A DNA stretch of 5,851 nt, from contig CAJACJ010000036.1 of the NCBI GenBank assembly GCA_903938205.1, positions 1 to 5,851 on the forward strand, read 5' to 3'. The translations under genes were made by a program, and so were the position numbers. Source of the stretch: an uncultured bacterium (GTDB taxonomy: Bacteria; Planctomycetota; Phycisphaerae; Phycisphaerales; SM1A02). The notes under the pieces were generated by a model. The model was not told the DNA's origin and did no database searches. It saw nothing but the letters and a program-made list of their open reading frames with translations. Below, one piece after another: positions 1 to 5,851 of the stretch; within the stretch, counting starts at the first letter, position 1; each line of letters starts with the position of its first letter.

Positions 1-179
1 ACAACGCGGGCATTGGCGAGTACCAAGATTTGGTGAAGGCGGGAATTATTGATCCCGTCTTGGTGACCCGAACCGCGTTGCAAAATGCGGCAAGCATTGC
101 TGGGTTGATGCTCACCACGGATGTGTTGGTGACGGACTTGAAGGACGACACTGATCCTGTTGAGGACAGCATTCACTAA
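1..179 (+). CDS. groEL: Chaperonin GroEL (Hsp60), C-terminal fragment
   Basis: This is the last 58 codons of a gene entering from the left edge; the first complete codon is at position 3 and the stop is TAA at 177-179. The peptide reads GEYQDLVKAGIIDPVLVTR then TALQNAASIAGLMLTTDVLV, which matches the conserved end of the GroEL equatorial domain (family form: GIIDPTKVTRSALQNAASVA). GroEL subunits form the 14-mer cytosolic ring that encloses and folds non-native proteins with ATP and GroES. After the conserved block the protein ends in an acidic stretch, DLKDDTDPVEDSIH, and has no Gly-Gly-Met repeat tail as in E. coli. The gene is followed by a strong intrinsic terminator, so it is probably a transcription unit separate from dnaJ. 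The family is certain from this fragment; which paralogue it is cannot be told, since many bacteria carry several copies. Confidence 0.96.
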   Translation, partial: NAGIGEYQDLVKAGIIDPVLVTRTALQNAASIAGLMLTTDVLVTDLKDDTDPVEDSIH

Positions 180-180
180 G

Positions 181-219
181 AATCCATGCGTGATGCAGTT
201 TGCAACATGCAAATGGATT
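181..219 (+). repeat. Inverted repeat in the groEL 3' untranslated region
   Basis: Directly after the groEL stop codon, AATCCAT (181-187) is exactly complementary to ATGGATT (213-219). Inside it a second pair, TTTGCA (199-204) and TGCAAA (208-213), is separated by ACA. The two pairings share base 213, so a folded RNA could hold most but not all of both. It could be a stem-loop on the groEL mRNA end or a DNA palindrome upstream of the putative dnaJ promoter. No function is assigned. Confidence 0.45.
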
Positions 220-229
220 TGATTCGGTC

Positions 230-258
230 TTGACCCAGGGACCGAGTCGGCAATAAAA
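230..258 (+). promoter_or_regulatory. Putative sigma-70-type promoter for dnaJ, overlapping the groEL terminator
   Basis: TTGACC (230-235) matches the -35 consensus at 5 of 6 bases. After a 17-bp spacer, AATAAA (253-258) matches the -10 consensus at 4 of 6. The -10 element falls in the loop of the groEL terminator hairpin. A start site about 7 bases downstream, near 265, would lie in the descending arm, so the dnaJ transcript would not contain the complete hairpin. Only 18 bases separate the terminator T-rich run from the dnaJ start codon, so a dnaJ promoter must overlap the terminator or lie upstream of it, unless dnaJ depends on readthrough. No CIRCE-type inverted repeat is seen. This is inferred from consensus similarity only. 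Confidence 0.35.
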
Positions 259-284
259 ACCGGCTCGGTCCCTTTTTCTTTCTT
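238..284 (+). terminator. Rho-independent terminator of groEL
   Basis: GGGACCGAGTCGG (238-250) pairs with CCGGCTCGGTCCC (260-272) across 13 base pairs, with a single G-T wobble (247/263). The 9-base loop is CAATAAAAA. The stem is followed at once by TTTTTCTTTCTT (273-284). Stem length, GC content and T-rich run are all those of a strong intrinsic terminator. It closes the groEL unit just upstream of dnaJ. Confidence 0.93.
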
Positions 285-293
285 AACAACAGC

Positions 294-297
294 GGAG
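294..297 (+). promoter_or_regulatory. Ribosome binding site of dnaJ
   Basis: GGAG lies five bases before the GTG at 303. It supports GTG as the true start codon, since the DnaJ J-domain begins only a few residues later. Confidence 0.7.
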
Positions 298-302
298 CCA
301 CA

Positions 303-1379
303 GTGGCGCAACCACGCGACTATTACGAACTATTGGGAATCGCAAAAGATGCTTCCACCGAAGACATCAAGCGCGCCTATCGCCGTCAAGCGATGAAGTA
401 TCACCCAGACCGCAATCCCGGCGACGCCGCCGCGGAAACGGAATTCAAAGCGTGCGCCGAGGCGTATGAAGTTTTATGCGACGGCGAGAAGCGCCAGTTG
501 TATGACCGACATGGCCACGCGGGTCTGCGCGGAAATCCACACCATGATTTTCGCTCCATGCATGTGGAGGATATTTTCTCCATGTTCAACGATATTTTTG
601 GCGGCTCGGGCGGTGGTGGTGGCGGCGCTCGTCAACGCGGTGCGGCGCGTGGCTATGACTTGGAAACCGAAATTGAGCTTGAATTAAAGGAAGTTCTGGA
701 TGGTTGCGACCGCGACGTGGAATTCACGCGCCAAGATGTGTGCACCGCGTGCTCAGGCAGCGGCGCGCGACCTGGATCATCGCCGGTGTCGTGCCCAACT
801 TGCCAAGGCCGCGGACAAGTGCAGCAATCCGGACTTGGCGGAATGTTTCGCATGGTCACAACATGCCCCAATTGCCAAGGCGCTGGAAAAATTGTCATTG
901 ACAAATGTACGGCGTGCCGCGGCGCGGGACGCATGCGCACCAACAAACGATTGCGCGTGAAAGTGCCCGCTGGCATTGCGGACGGACAAGTGATTCGCGT
1001 GGCTGGCGAAGGCGAACCACCGCGACGTGAACTGAGCATGGACGGCAGCGGCGTGCGCGGTGACTTGCACGCCGTGGTGCGCGTGAAGGAGCACAAAGAT
1101 TTTGAGCGCGACGGCGACGACTTGGTCATGGCGCTCACAATTGGTTTCTCGCGCGCGGCCCTTGGCGGCGTGGTGGAAGTGAAATCAATTGATGGCCCAG
1201 TTTCAATTGAGATTCCAAACGGTTCGCAACAAGGCGACACGGTGCGCGTTGAAAGTCGCGGCGTTCCAAATTTGCGATCCAAAAAACGTGGCGACTTGGT
1301 GGCGGTATTGCTTTTGCAAGTGCCGCACAAACTTACGGATCGTCAGCGACAATTGCTGGAAGAATTTGCGAAGACGTAA
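303..1379 (+). CDS. dnaJ: Chaperone DnaJ (Hsp40, type I)
   Basis: A cytosolic co-chaperone that binds unfolded proteins, hands them to DnaK and stimulates DnaK ATP hydrolysis. The 358-residue protein is slightly shorter than the usual 370-380. The J-domain covers residues 5-70 with the essential HPD at 34-36. A short Gly-rich linker follows at about 100-117 and is preceded by two DIF motifs (90-92 and 97-99). Four CxxCxGxG zinc motifs occur at 147-154, 164-171, 188-195 and 202-209, enough for the usual two Zn ions. The C-terminal substrate-binding domains run from about 215 to 345. The linker has almost no Phe, and the stretch near 238-253 (ending SMDGSGVRGD) is about six residues longer than in E. 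coli DnaJ. The start is GTG, supported by GGAG five bases upstream. It is probably the first gene of an operon with grpE 102 bp downstream; dnaK is not in the window. Confidence 0.97.
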   Translation: MAQPRDYYELLGIAKDASTEDIKRAYRRQAMKYHPDRNPGDAAAETEFKACAEAYEVLCDGEKRQLYDRHGHAGLRGNPHHDFRSMHVEDIFSMFNDIFGGSGGGGGGARQRGAARGYDLETEIELELKEVLDGCDRDVEFTRQDVCTACSGSGARPGSSPVSCPTCQGRGQVQQSGLGGMFRMVTTCPNCQGAGKIVIDKCTACRGAGRMRTNKRLRVKVPAGIADGQVIRVAGEGEPPRRELSMDGSGVRGDLHAVVRVKEHKDFERDGDDLVMALTIGFSRAALGGVVEVKSIDGPVSIEIPNGSQQGDTVRVESRGVPNLRSKKRGDLVAVLLLQVPHKLTDRQRQLLEEFAKT

Positions 1380-1473
1380 AAAATCGAACCTCGAAAAGGT
1401 GCTTCAAAGAGCGGCTTTTGGGACAAAATGAAGGATCTGAAAGATTCAATCACTGGCGGATGATTTAGGAAAG

Positions 1474-1478
1474 AAGGA
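1474..1478 (+). promoter_or_regulatory. Ribosome binding site of grpE
   Basis: AAGGA within a purine-rich run (1467-1480) lies just upstream of the ATG at 1482. It supports this start codon. Confidence 0.6.
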
Positions 1479-1481
1479 AAC

Positions 1482-2009
1482 ATGACCAACGAACGAACCA
1501 ACAACACAAGCGACCCCGTGACCAACGAAGAAATGTCCGAGGGCGCGCTCACGCTTGAGGACTTGATAGCCAAACTTGAGCGCGAGATTACGGAATTGAA
1601 AGATTCCAGATTGCGCGCCGTTGCCGACTTGCAGAACACTGCGCGACGCGGCGTGGAGAATGAAGCGCGAGCGCGCACGCAAGGCATCATGGGCGTGGCG
1701 CGCGGCGTGATTCCTGTGCTTGATCAATTTGAGTTGGCGTTGTCGCAAAAAGGATTGACCGCGGATCAAGCGGCCGAAGGTTTACAATTGTTGCAAAGTG
1801 AACTTTGGAAATCACTGGCGCGCGTGGGCGTTGAACAAATTGAACCCAACCTTGGCGACGCGTTTGAACCTGGCAAGCACGAAGCCGTCATGCAAAAAGC
1901 CGTTGATGGTATTGACGCCGGAGCCATTAGTATGAAATTGCAAAATGGATATCGCATTGGAGATACCGTTCTGCGCCCAGCGAAAGTAGCTATTCAACCA
2001 ACTGCGTGA
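1482..2009 (+). CDS. grpE: Nucleotide exchange factor GrpE
   Basis: The cytosolic exchange factor that releases ADP from DnaK and so completes the DnaK-DnaJ cycle. The 175-residue product is at the short end of the family range. A polar N-terminal segment (1-20) precedes a long helix expected to form the dimer coiled coil (about 24-65, with LEDLIAKLEREITELKDSRL). Family landmarks follow: LDQFELAL (80-87), FEPGKHEAVMQ (128-138) and the C-terminal beta-domain signature GYRIGDTVLRPAKVAI (156-171). The start is supported by a purine-rich ribosome binding site. The gene lies 102 bp after dnaJ in the same direction; that gap has no convincing terminator and holds only an 11-codon ORF (1428-1463) with no recognisable product. 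The order dnaJ then grpE, without dnaK, differs from the grpE-dnaK-dnaJ order common in Firmicutes. Confidence 0.95.
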   Translation: MTNERTNNTSDPVTNEEMSEGALTLEDLIAKLEREITELKDSRLRAVADLQNTARRGVENEARARTQGIMGVARGVIPVLDQFELALSQKGLTADQAAEGLQLLQSELWKSLARVGVEQIEPNLGDAFEPGKHEAVMQKAVDGIDAGAISMKLQNGYRIGDTVLRPAKVAIQPTA

Positions 2010-2063
2010 TTGCGCGCGTTGCCAGCGCTCGCAAAGTGCGCTGATATTTATTTCACAACCACC

Positions 2064-2708
2064 ATGCCAACCTACGAATACATCTGCGACGCTTGCGGCA
2101 AGGAATACGAGAAGTTCCAGTCGATCATGTCCAAGCCCGACCGCGTCTGTCCAAGTTGCAAAGCGCGCAAAGTACGCCGTAAAATTGGTATTGGCTCCGC
2201 CGTCATCTTTAAGGGCAGCGGATTTTATGAAACCGATTATCGCAGCGAGGGCTACACCAAAGCAGCTGAAGCGGATCGCAAGTCGTCGCAAGAAGCTTCG
2301 GGCACAAATGCGGGAACAGGCGATTCAAAAACGACAGCGGCTGGACCTGCGAAGACGGATGCAAAGTCGGATGCAAAATCAGGCGCAACAAGCGGCGCGG
2401 TTGGCGCAAGCAGTGATGGAAAATCAAGCGCATCAACTTCAAATTCGGGCGGCGAATCGAATTCATCCGCCAAGCGCGGCGCAACTTCGGCCAGCGAATC
2501 TGGCGGCGGTTCAAGCGCCAACTCAAACGCCACAACCACGGCAAAGTCCACTTCATCTGGCGAAAAATCATCCTCCGCTTCCAGCGAAAGTTCATCAAGC
2601 AACGCGCCGCGCTCCGCGGCATCAACCAAACAACACATGGCCTCCAAAGCCGTGCACCCATCGCGCGTTGGCCGCGGCCAAGGCAACTTGCGCCGCAAGA
2701 AAAAGTGA
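2064..2708 (+). CDS. FmdB-family zinc-ribbon protein with a long Ser/Ala-rich tail
   Basis: The first 65 residues match the FmdB/CxxC_CxxC_SSSS zinc-ribbon family: MPTYEYICDACGKEYEKFQS opens the protein, with C8-x2-C11 and C29-x2-C32 as a probable Zn site, followed by the typical FKGSGFYETDY. The family is named after a putative regulator of formamidase expression, but its molecular role is generally unknown. Members are usually about 60-110 residues; this one has 214. Residues 68-190 are low-complexity Ser/Ala/Gly/Thr/Lys without Cys and are probably disordered. The end is basic (HPSRVGRGQGNLRRKKK), which could bind nucleic acid; that is inference. I chose ATG 2064 because the family begins MPTYEY; the same frame opens at TTG 2010, but its 18 extra residues look unrelated. 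No Shine-Dalgarno sequence precedes this ATG. It lies 54 bp after grpE and 50 bp before rnr. Confidence 0.88.
   Translation: MPTYEYICDACGKEYEKFQSIMSKPDRVCPSCKARKVRRKIGIGSAVIFKGSGFYETDYRSEGYTKAAEADRKSSQEASGTNAGTGDSKTTAAGPAKTDAKSDAKSGATSGAVGASSDGKSSASTSNSGGESNSSAKRGATSASESGGGSSANSNATTTAKSTSSGEKSSSASSESSSSNAPRSAASTKQHMASKAVHPSRVGRGQGNLRRKKK
2357..2380 (+). repeat. 12-bp tandem duplication inside the zinc-ribbon gene tail
   Basis: GGATGCAAAGTC (2357-2368) is followed directly by GGATGCAAAATC (2369-2380), with one mismatch. It encodes the DAKSDAKS part of the low-complexity tail and suggests that the tail grew partly by short in-frame duplication. Confidence 0.6.
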
Positions 2709-2758
2709 CCGCTCTCACGACTCGCATCCACAAACCATTTCACAGATAGACTCAATTT

Positions 2759-5188
2759 ATGCCACGCAGATTTACTGACCGAATTATTCAACACCTGTCC
2801 CATGACGGCGAACGCGCCCTTGAAGCCGATGTGGTTGCGCACCGATTGCGCATTGACGACAGCGAGCGCGTAGCTTTCCACAAGGCCGTGACATTACTGA
2901 CCGACGATGGTCGCATTGAACTTGACGCCAAAGGTCGCCTGCGACTTCCAACGCATGAGGATGAAATTTGCGGACGGCTATTTGTGACGCAGAAAGGCCA
3001 CGGTTTTGTGCGGCCCGACCGCATCACGCGCGATGGCGATTTATTTCTGCCCGCGGGAAGTCTTGGCGACGCCATGAGCGGCGATCGAGTTCGTTGTTCG
3101 GTCAGTCGCAAGCAACGCGGTTGGACTCCGCCAGTTCGCGGCGGCGCCAGCGATTCTGGCATGACAGGCCGCGTGATCGAAGTCATCGAGCGTGGTCGCA
3201 CGCGCTTCACCGGAACTTTGGTGCAAGAAGGCAAGCGTTGGCAAGTGCAACCGGACGGCAAAGCGTTCCGCGGCGAGCCCATCATGGTGCGCGATCCGCA
3301 TGCAAAAGATGCCAAGGCCGGCGACAAAGTCACGCTTGATCTTGTGCGCTTTCCATCCGAAGGCGTATATGCCGAAGGCGCCATTGTTGAAGTGCTTGGT
3401 CTCGCTGGTCAACCCGCCGTTGAAACAACCGCGGTCATGCACACGTATCAACTGCGCGACGGCTTCAGTGAAAAAGTTTCCTCTGAGGCCGCGCTTGCCG
3501 CAATTTCTTTTGAGCGCGAAAGTTCTGGTCCGTGGGACAAAACGGAGCGGCTTGATCTGACAAAAACTTTAACGTGGACTATTGATCCACCGGACGCGCG
3601 CGATTACGACGACGCCTGCTCCGTCAGTTTCGACCCCACCAACAGCACCTTTGAACTCATGGTGCACATCGCCGATGTCAGCCACTTTGTCGCGCAAGGA
3701 TCTGAACTTGATCAAGAGGCCGCCGCGCGCGGAAACAGCACGTATTTGCCGCGTCGCGTGGTGCCCATGCTTCCTGAAACGCTGTCCAATGGCGTGTGCA
3801 GTTTGCAAGAAGGCGTTCCGCGATATTGCAAAACTTCCATCATGCGATTTGATTCGCGCGGCAAGCCGCTTGAGTCGCGCTTTGCCAGCACCGTGATTCA
3901 AAGTTCCAAGCGCCTCACCTATTTAGAGGCGCAAAATCTCATCGATGGCCGCACTGAGGAAGCAAAATCCTACGCGCGCAACATCACTGAACCAACCGAC
4001 GCGCTTGTGGCTAATCTTCGCCTTGCCGATCAGCTTGCAAAAATTCTGAAGAAGCGCCGCATGGCGCAAGGCCAACTTGTTCTTGATCTTCCAGTTTCAG
4101 TTTTGGTTTTTGACGAGGCCGGCCACGTCGTTGATGCCGTTCCAGAAGACAACGCGTTCACACACACACTGATTGAAATGTTCATGGTGGAGGCCAACGA
4201 ATCCGTTGCGCGTCTCTTCGCTGAACTTTCCATTCCGCTCATTCGCCGCATTCATCCGCCTCCAGCGTTTAAGACCATGGAAGAGTTGCGCACATTTGCG
4301 CGCAGTGTTGGCTTTCGCTTGCCCGATGAACCGGAGCGCGAGGATTTGCTCACACTGCTTGAGAAAACCCGCGGCACCGATTCCGCGCGCGCTGTTCACA
4401 TGGCGGTGCTCAAGACGCTTTCCAAGGCCACGTATTCGCCCGCGCTGATTGGCCATTACGCGTTGGCCAGCGAGCAATACACGCATTTCACAAGTCCAAT
4501 TCGCCGCTATCCAGATTTGCTTGTGCACCGCGCGTTGCAAGCGTGGCTGGATCTTTCCGCCAATGGAACATCCCTGCCTGGCGGTAAAAAGTTCAAAGAA
4601 TTTATTCACAAACTCGAAGGCGACACTCGTTGCTTAGGCGAGGTCGCGCTGGCGGAAGCTGGTCGACATTGTTCCGAAACAGAAGTGAACAGCGAAGGCG
4701 CCGAGCGCGATTTGCGCGCGTTCTTGGTGTTGCAATTTTTGAAGGAACATCATTTAAGCGACGAGCTGGACGCGGTGGTGACCAACCTTGCCACGCAAGG
4801 CGTGTGGGTCAGCATCAATCGGTATCTCGCCGATGGCTTGGTGAAATTCAACGCGCTTCCTTCAAGTCGTGATCGTGCCGATCGTTGGTTGCTCAATGAG
4901 CGCACTGGCCGTTTGGTCAGCGCGCGCAGTGGCGCCACTATTGGTCTTGGCGATCCAGTGAAGGTGAAAATATTGTCCATCAATTTGGCGAGTCGATCTA
5001 TGGATCTTGCCATCACGCAACTTGGCCGTAAAAAAGAAAACTCCACTTCGCCAATCACCATGCAAGATGTTCCACGCGCCGATGGCGGGCGCGATTCGCG
5101 GCGTGATTTATTCACGCGTGATGATGTGGCCAATGTGAAAGGTCACAAGCGCGGATTCAAGCGTGGTCGGCGCAGTCAGCGGCCGTAA
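2759..5188 (+). CDS. rnr: Ribonuclease R (RNB/RNase II family 3'-5' exoribonuclease)
   Basis: A processive hydrolytic 3'-5' exoribonuclease that degrades structured RNA, including rRNA and mRNA fragments, in the cytosol. The 809 residues match E. coli RNase R in length (about 813). Order: winged-helix N-terminus (about 5-64), cold-shock domains (about 70-125, with GRLFVTQKGHGFVRPD, and about 135-215), RNB catalytic domain (about 258-595), S1 domain (about 665-752) and a Lys/Arg-rich tail (755-809) ending KGHKRGFKRGRRSQRP. The RNB metal site reads IDPPDARDYDDA, giving D276, D282, D284 and D285 as equivalents of E. coli D272, D278, D280 and D281. The second signature, YTHFTSPIRRYPDLLVHR, is at 574-591. 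An in-frame TAG at 2747-2749 fixes ATG 2759 as the first possible start; no Shine-Dalgarno is visible. The intact domain set including the N-terminal winged helix favours RNase R over RNase II. It is probably cotranscribed with the chaperone genes. Confidence 0.96.
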   Translation: MPRRFTDRIIQHLSHDGERALEADVVAHRLRIDDSERVAFHKAVTLLTDDGRIELDAKGRLRLPTHEDEICGRLFVTQKGHGFVRPDRITRDGDLFLPAGSLGDAMSGDRVRCSVSRKQRGWTPPVRGGASDSGMTGRVIEVIERGRTRFTGTLVQEGKRWQVQPDGKAFRGEPIMVRDPHAKDAKAGDKVTLDLVRFPSEGVYAEGAIVEVLGLAGQPAVETTAVMHTYQLRDGFSEKVSSEAALAAISFERESSGPWDKTERLDLTKTLTWTIDPPDARDYDDACSVSFDPTNSTFELMVHIADVSHFVAQGSELDQEAAARGNSTYLPRRVVPMLPETLSNGVCSLQEGVPRYCKTSIMRFDSRGKPLESRFASTVIQSSKRLTYLEAQNLIDGRTEEAKSYARNITEPTDALVANLRLADQLAKILKKRRMAQGQLVLDLPVSVLVFDEAGHVVDAVPEDNAFTHTLIEMFMVEANESVARLFAELSIPLIRRIHPPPAFKTMEELRTFARSVGFRLPDEPEREDLLTLLEKTRGTDSARAVHMAVLKTLSKATYSPALIGHYALASEQYTHFTSPIRRYPDLLVHRALQAWLDLSANGTSLPGGKKFKEFIHKLEGDTRCLGEVALAEAGRHCSETEVNSEGAERDLRAFLVLQFLKEHHLSDELDAVVTNLATQGVWVSINRYLADGLVKFNALPSSRDRADRWLLNERTGRLVSARSGATIGLGDPVKVKILSINLASRSMDLAITQLGRKKENSTSPITMQDVPRADGGRDSRRDLFTRDDVANVKGHKRGFKRGRRSQRP

Positions 5189-5252
5189 TGGGCGCGGATG
5201 CTCTTCAAGACTAATCGTTGGGTTTTTGTATGACGCGCGCACGCGCTTCATT

Positions 5253-5265
5253 CCCAAGCGTTGGG
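5253..5265 (+). repeat. Small hairpin at repeat junction 1/2
   Basis: CCCAA (5253-5257) and TTGGG (5261-5265) are complementary around a GCG loop. The hairpin is followed by TTT on the + strand. It is too weak to be a convincing terminator alone, but it recurs at the next junction. Confidence 0.5.
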
Positions 5266-5295
5266 TTTATGTAGGACGCGCGCACGCATTTCATT

Positions 5296-5308
5296 CCCAA
5301 GCGTTGGG
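5296..5308 (+). repeat. Small hairpin at repeat junction 2/3
   Basis: The same CCCAA-GCG-TTGGG palindrome as at 5253-5265, one 43-base period downstream. Copy 1 has no such palindrome at its left edge, because the flank there reads GACTAAT. Confidence 0.5.
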
Positions 5309-5401
5309 TTTATGTAGGACGCGCCCGGTTCAATTACGTCGCACAATTTTGTAAGCAACTCTGATGCACGCGTCGCAATGCGGCTGAATCTATTTCCACG
5401 C

Positions 5402-5851
5402 TTACGCCGGCGTTGGACACGCGCCCATTTTTGCTGCTGGCGCGCTGGATAATGTCTCGCGTAAAAAATCTTCCATGGCCGCGAAGGCGCGGCGATTGGC
5501 CATCTCACAAAATTGCATTCCGTTGGCCGCTTCGGCGGCTTGTGGATTTGTGAAGGCATGACCGCGGTGACCAAATGCTTCAAGCGTCCAATCGCAACCA
5601 GACGCGGTGAGTTCATTTGCCCATGCAACAACATCTGCGGGTTTGGCCATTGGATCGTTCCAACCATGCAGCGCCAGAATTTTTGTATGAAGCGGTTTTG
5701 CGCCGGCAACAACGCCAACAGGTGCGCCCAGCAAACCGTGAAAACTCACCACGCCACGAACACCTGCAAGACCCGCGCGCGCCACGTCCATTGCGCATAA
5801 ACCACCAAAGCAAAATCCAATAGCGCCAATGCGGTGGCGATCAAGTTGCGG
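5402..5851 (-). CDS. Dienelactone hydrolase family protein, C-terminal part
   Basis: An alpha/beta-hydrolase reading leftwards from the right edge; 149 codons plus a TAA stop (5404-5402) are present, and the N-terminus lies outside the window. The visible part opens PQLDRHRIGAIGFCFGGLCA, containing the GxCxGG nucleophile elbow of the family, with a Cys nucleophile at fragment residue 14. HGWNDP supplies the probable catalytic Asp (66) and GHRGHAF the catalytic His (98), completing the Cys-Asp-His triad. Classical members hydrolyse dienelactone in chlorocatechol breakdown, but most genomic relatives have unknown ester or lactone substrates, so no specific reaction is claimed. ATG at 5791 is an internal Met, since the nucleophile motif lies upstream of it. 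The gene converges on rnr and is probably functionally unrelated to the chaperone cluster. Confidence 0.9.
   Translation of the reverse strand, partial: PQLDRHRIGAIGFCFGGLCAMDVARAGLAGVRGVVSFHGLLGAPVGVVAGAKPLHTKILALHGWNDPMAKPADVVAWANELTASGCDWTLEAFGHRGHAFTNPQAAEAANGMQFCEMANRRAFAAMEDFLRETLSSAPAAKMGACPTPA

Larger units (their letters stand above)
5216..5324 (+). repeat. 43-bp direct tandem repeat, about 2.5 copies, between convergent genes
   Basis: Units start at 5216, 5259 and 5302, an exact 43-base period. Copies 1 and 2 differ at four of 43 positions. Copy 3 matches copy 2 for 23 bases (5302-5324) and then diverges. Each unit starts CGTTGGGTTT, passes through an alternating GACGCGCGCACGC core and ends CATTCCCAAG. 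The period is not a multiple of three, so a protein repeat is unlikely. It lies between the RNase R stop and the end of the convergent hydrolase gene. It may be a local duplication, a copy of a dispersed intergenic element, or part of transcription termination for both genes. Confidence 0.85.

Noticed and set aside
653..1330. A 225-codon open frame on the - strand within dnaJ
   Set aside because: It is antisense to the DnaJ zinc-finger and C-terminal domains, shows no recognisable motif, and is expected by chance in this base composition.
1428..1463. An 11-codon ORF (MKDLKDSITGG) between dnaJ and grpE
   Set aside because: It is too short, no clear ribosome binding site precedes it, and it matches no known leader peptide. 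It shares a TGAAAGATTC word with grpE, which is probably chance.
2010..2063. Upstream TTG start for the zinc-ribbon gene at 2010
   Set aside because: The family begins MPTYEY at ATG 2064; the 18 extra residues look unrelated and have no ribosome binding site.
2687..2699. Hairpin CTTGC-GCC-GCAAG at the end of the zinc-ribbon gene as a terminator
   Set aside because: It has a 5-bp stem inside the coding region and is followed by A residues rather than T residues.
2252..2881. A 209-codon open frame on the - strand opposite the zinc-ribbon gene
   Set aside because: It lies opposite the Ser/Ala-rich tail and runs into the start of rnr; its peptide is biased in composition and shows no known motif. 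The + strand genes have clear family signatures.
5216..5324. CRISPR-like array
   Set aside because: The repeat units abut directly with no variable spacers, and no cas genes are nearby.
5325..5345. GGTTCAATT resembling a tRNA T-arm
   Set aside because: The bases flanking the loop do not pair as a T-stem, and no anticodon arm or acceptor stem is visible upstream.

Overview
The window is a bacterial housekeeping and stress-response segment with one strand bias: four complete genes and one gene tail on the + strand, followed by a convergent gene cut by the right edge. Order: groEL 3' end (1-179), a strong intrinsic terminator (238-284), dnaJ (303-1379), grpE (1482-2009), an FmdB-family zinc-ribbon gene (2064-2708), rnr encoding RNase R (2759-5188), a 213-bp convergent intergenic region with a 43-bp tandem repeat (5216-5324), and the C-terminal part of a dienelactone hydrolase family gene on the - strand (5402-5851).

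The source is a bacterium with moderately GC-rich DNA full of GCGC/CGCG words. A groEL neighbour followed by dnaJ-grpE without dnaK, a zinc-ribbon gene in the same cluster, and mixed use of Shine-Dalgarno and SD-less starts would fit the Planctomycetota. This is an inference from layout and general protein character, not a demonstrated placement.

Functionally the + strand genes form a protein and RNA quality-control group. GroEL folds proteins. DnaJ delivers substrates to DnaK and stimulates its ATPase, and GrpE releases ADP from DnaK. RNase R degrades structured RNA. The zinc-ribbon protein between grpE and rnr has no assured function, but its long Ser/Ala/Gly tail and basic end are distinctive. 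dnaJ, grpE, the zinc-ribbon gene and rnr are separated by only 50-102 bp with no convincing terminator between them, so they are probably cotranscribed. The operon seems to start from a promoter-like sequence overlapping the groEL terminator.

I did not find a clearly new biological system. The points most worth a second look are the tandem repeat between the convergent genes, the promoter/terminator overlap before dnaJ, and the tailed FmdB-like protein in a chaperone/RNase operon.
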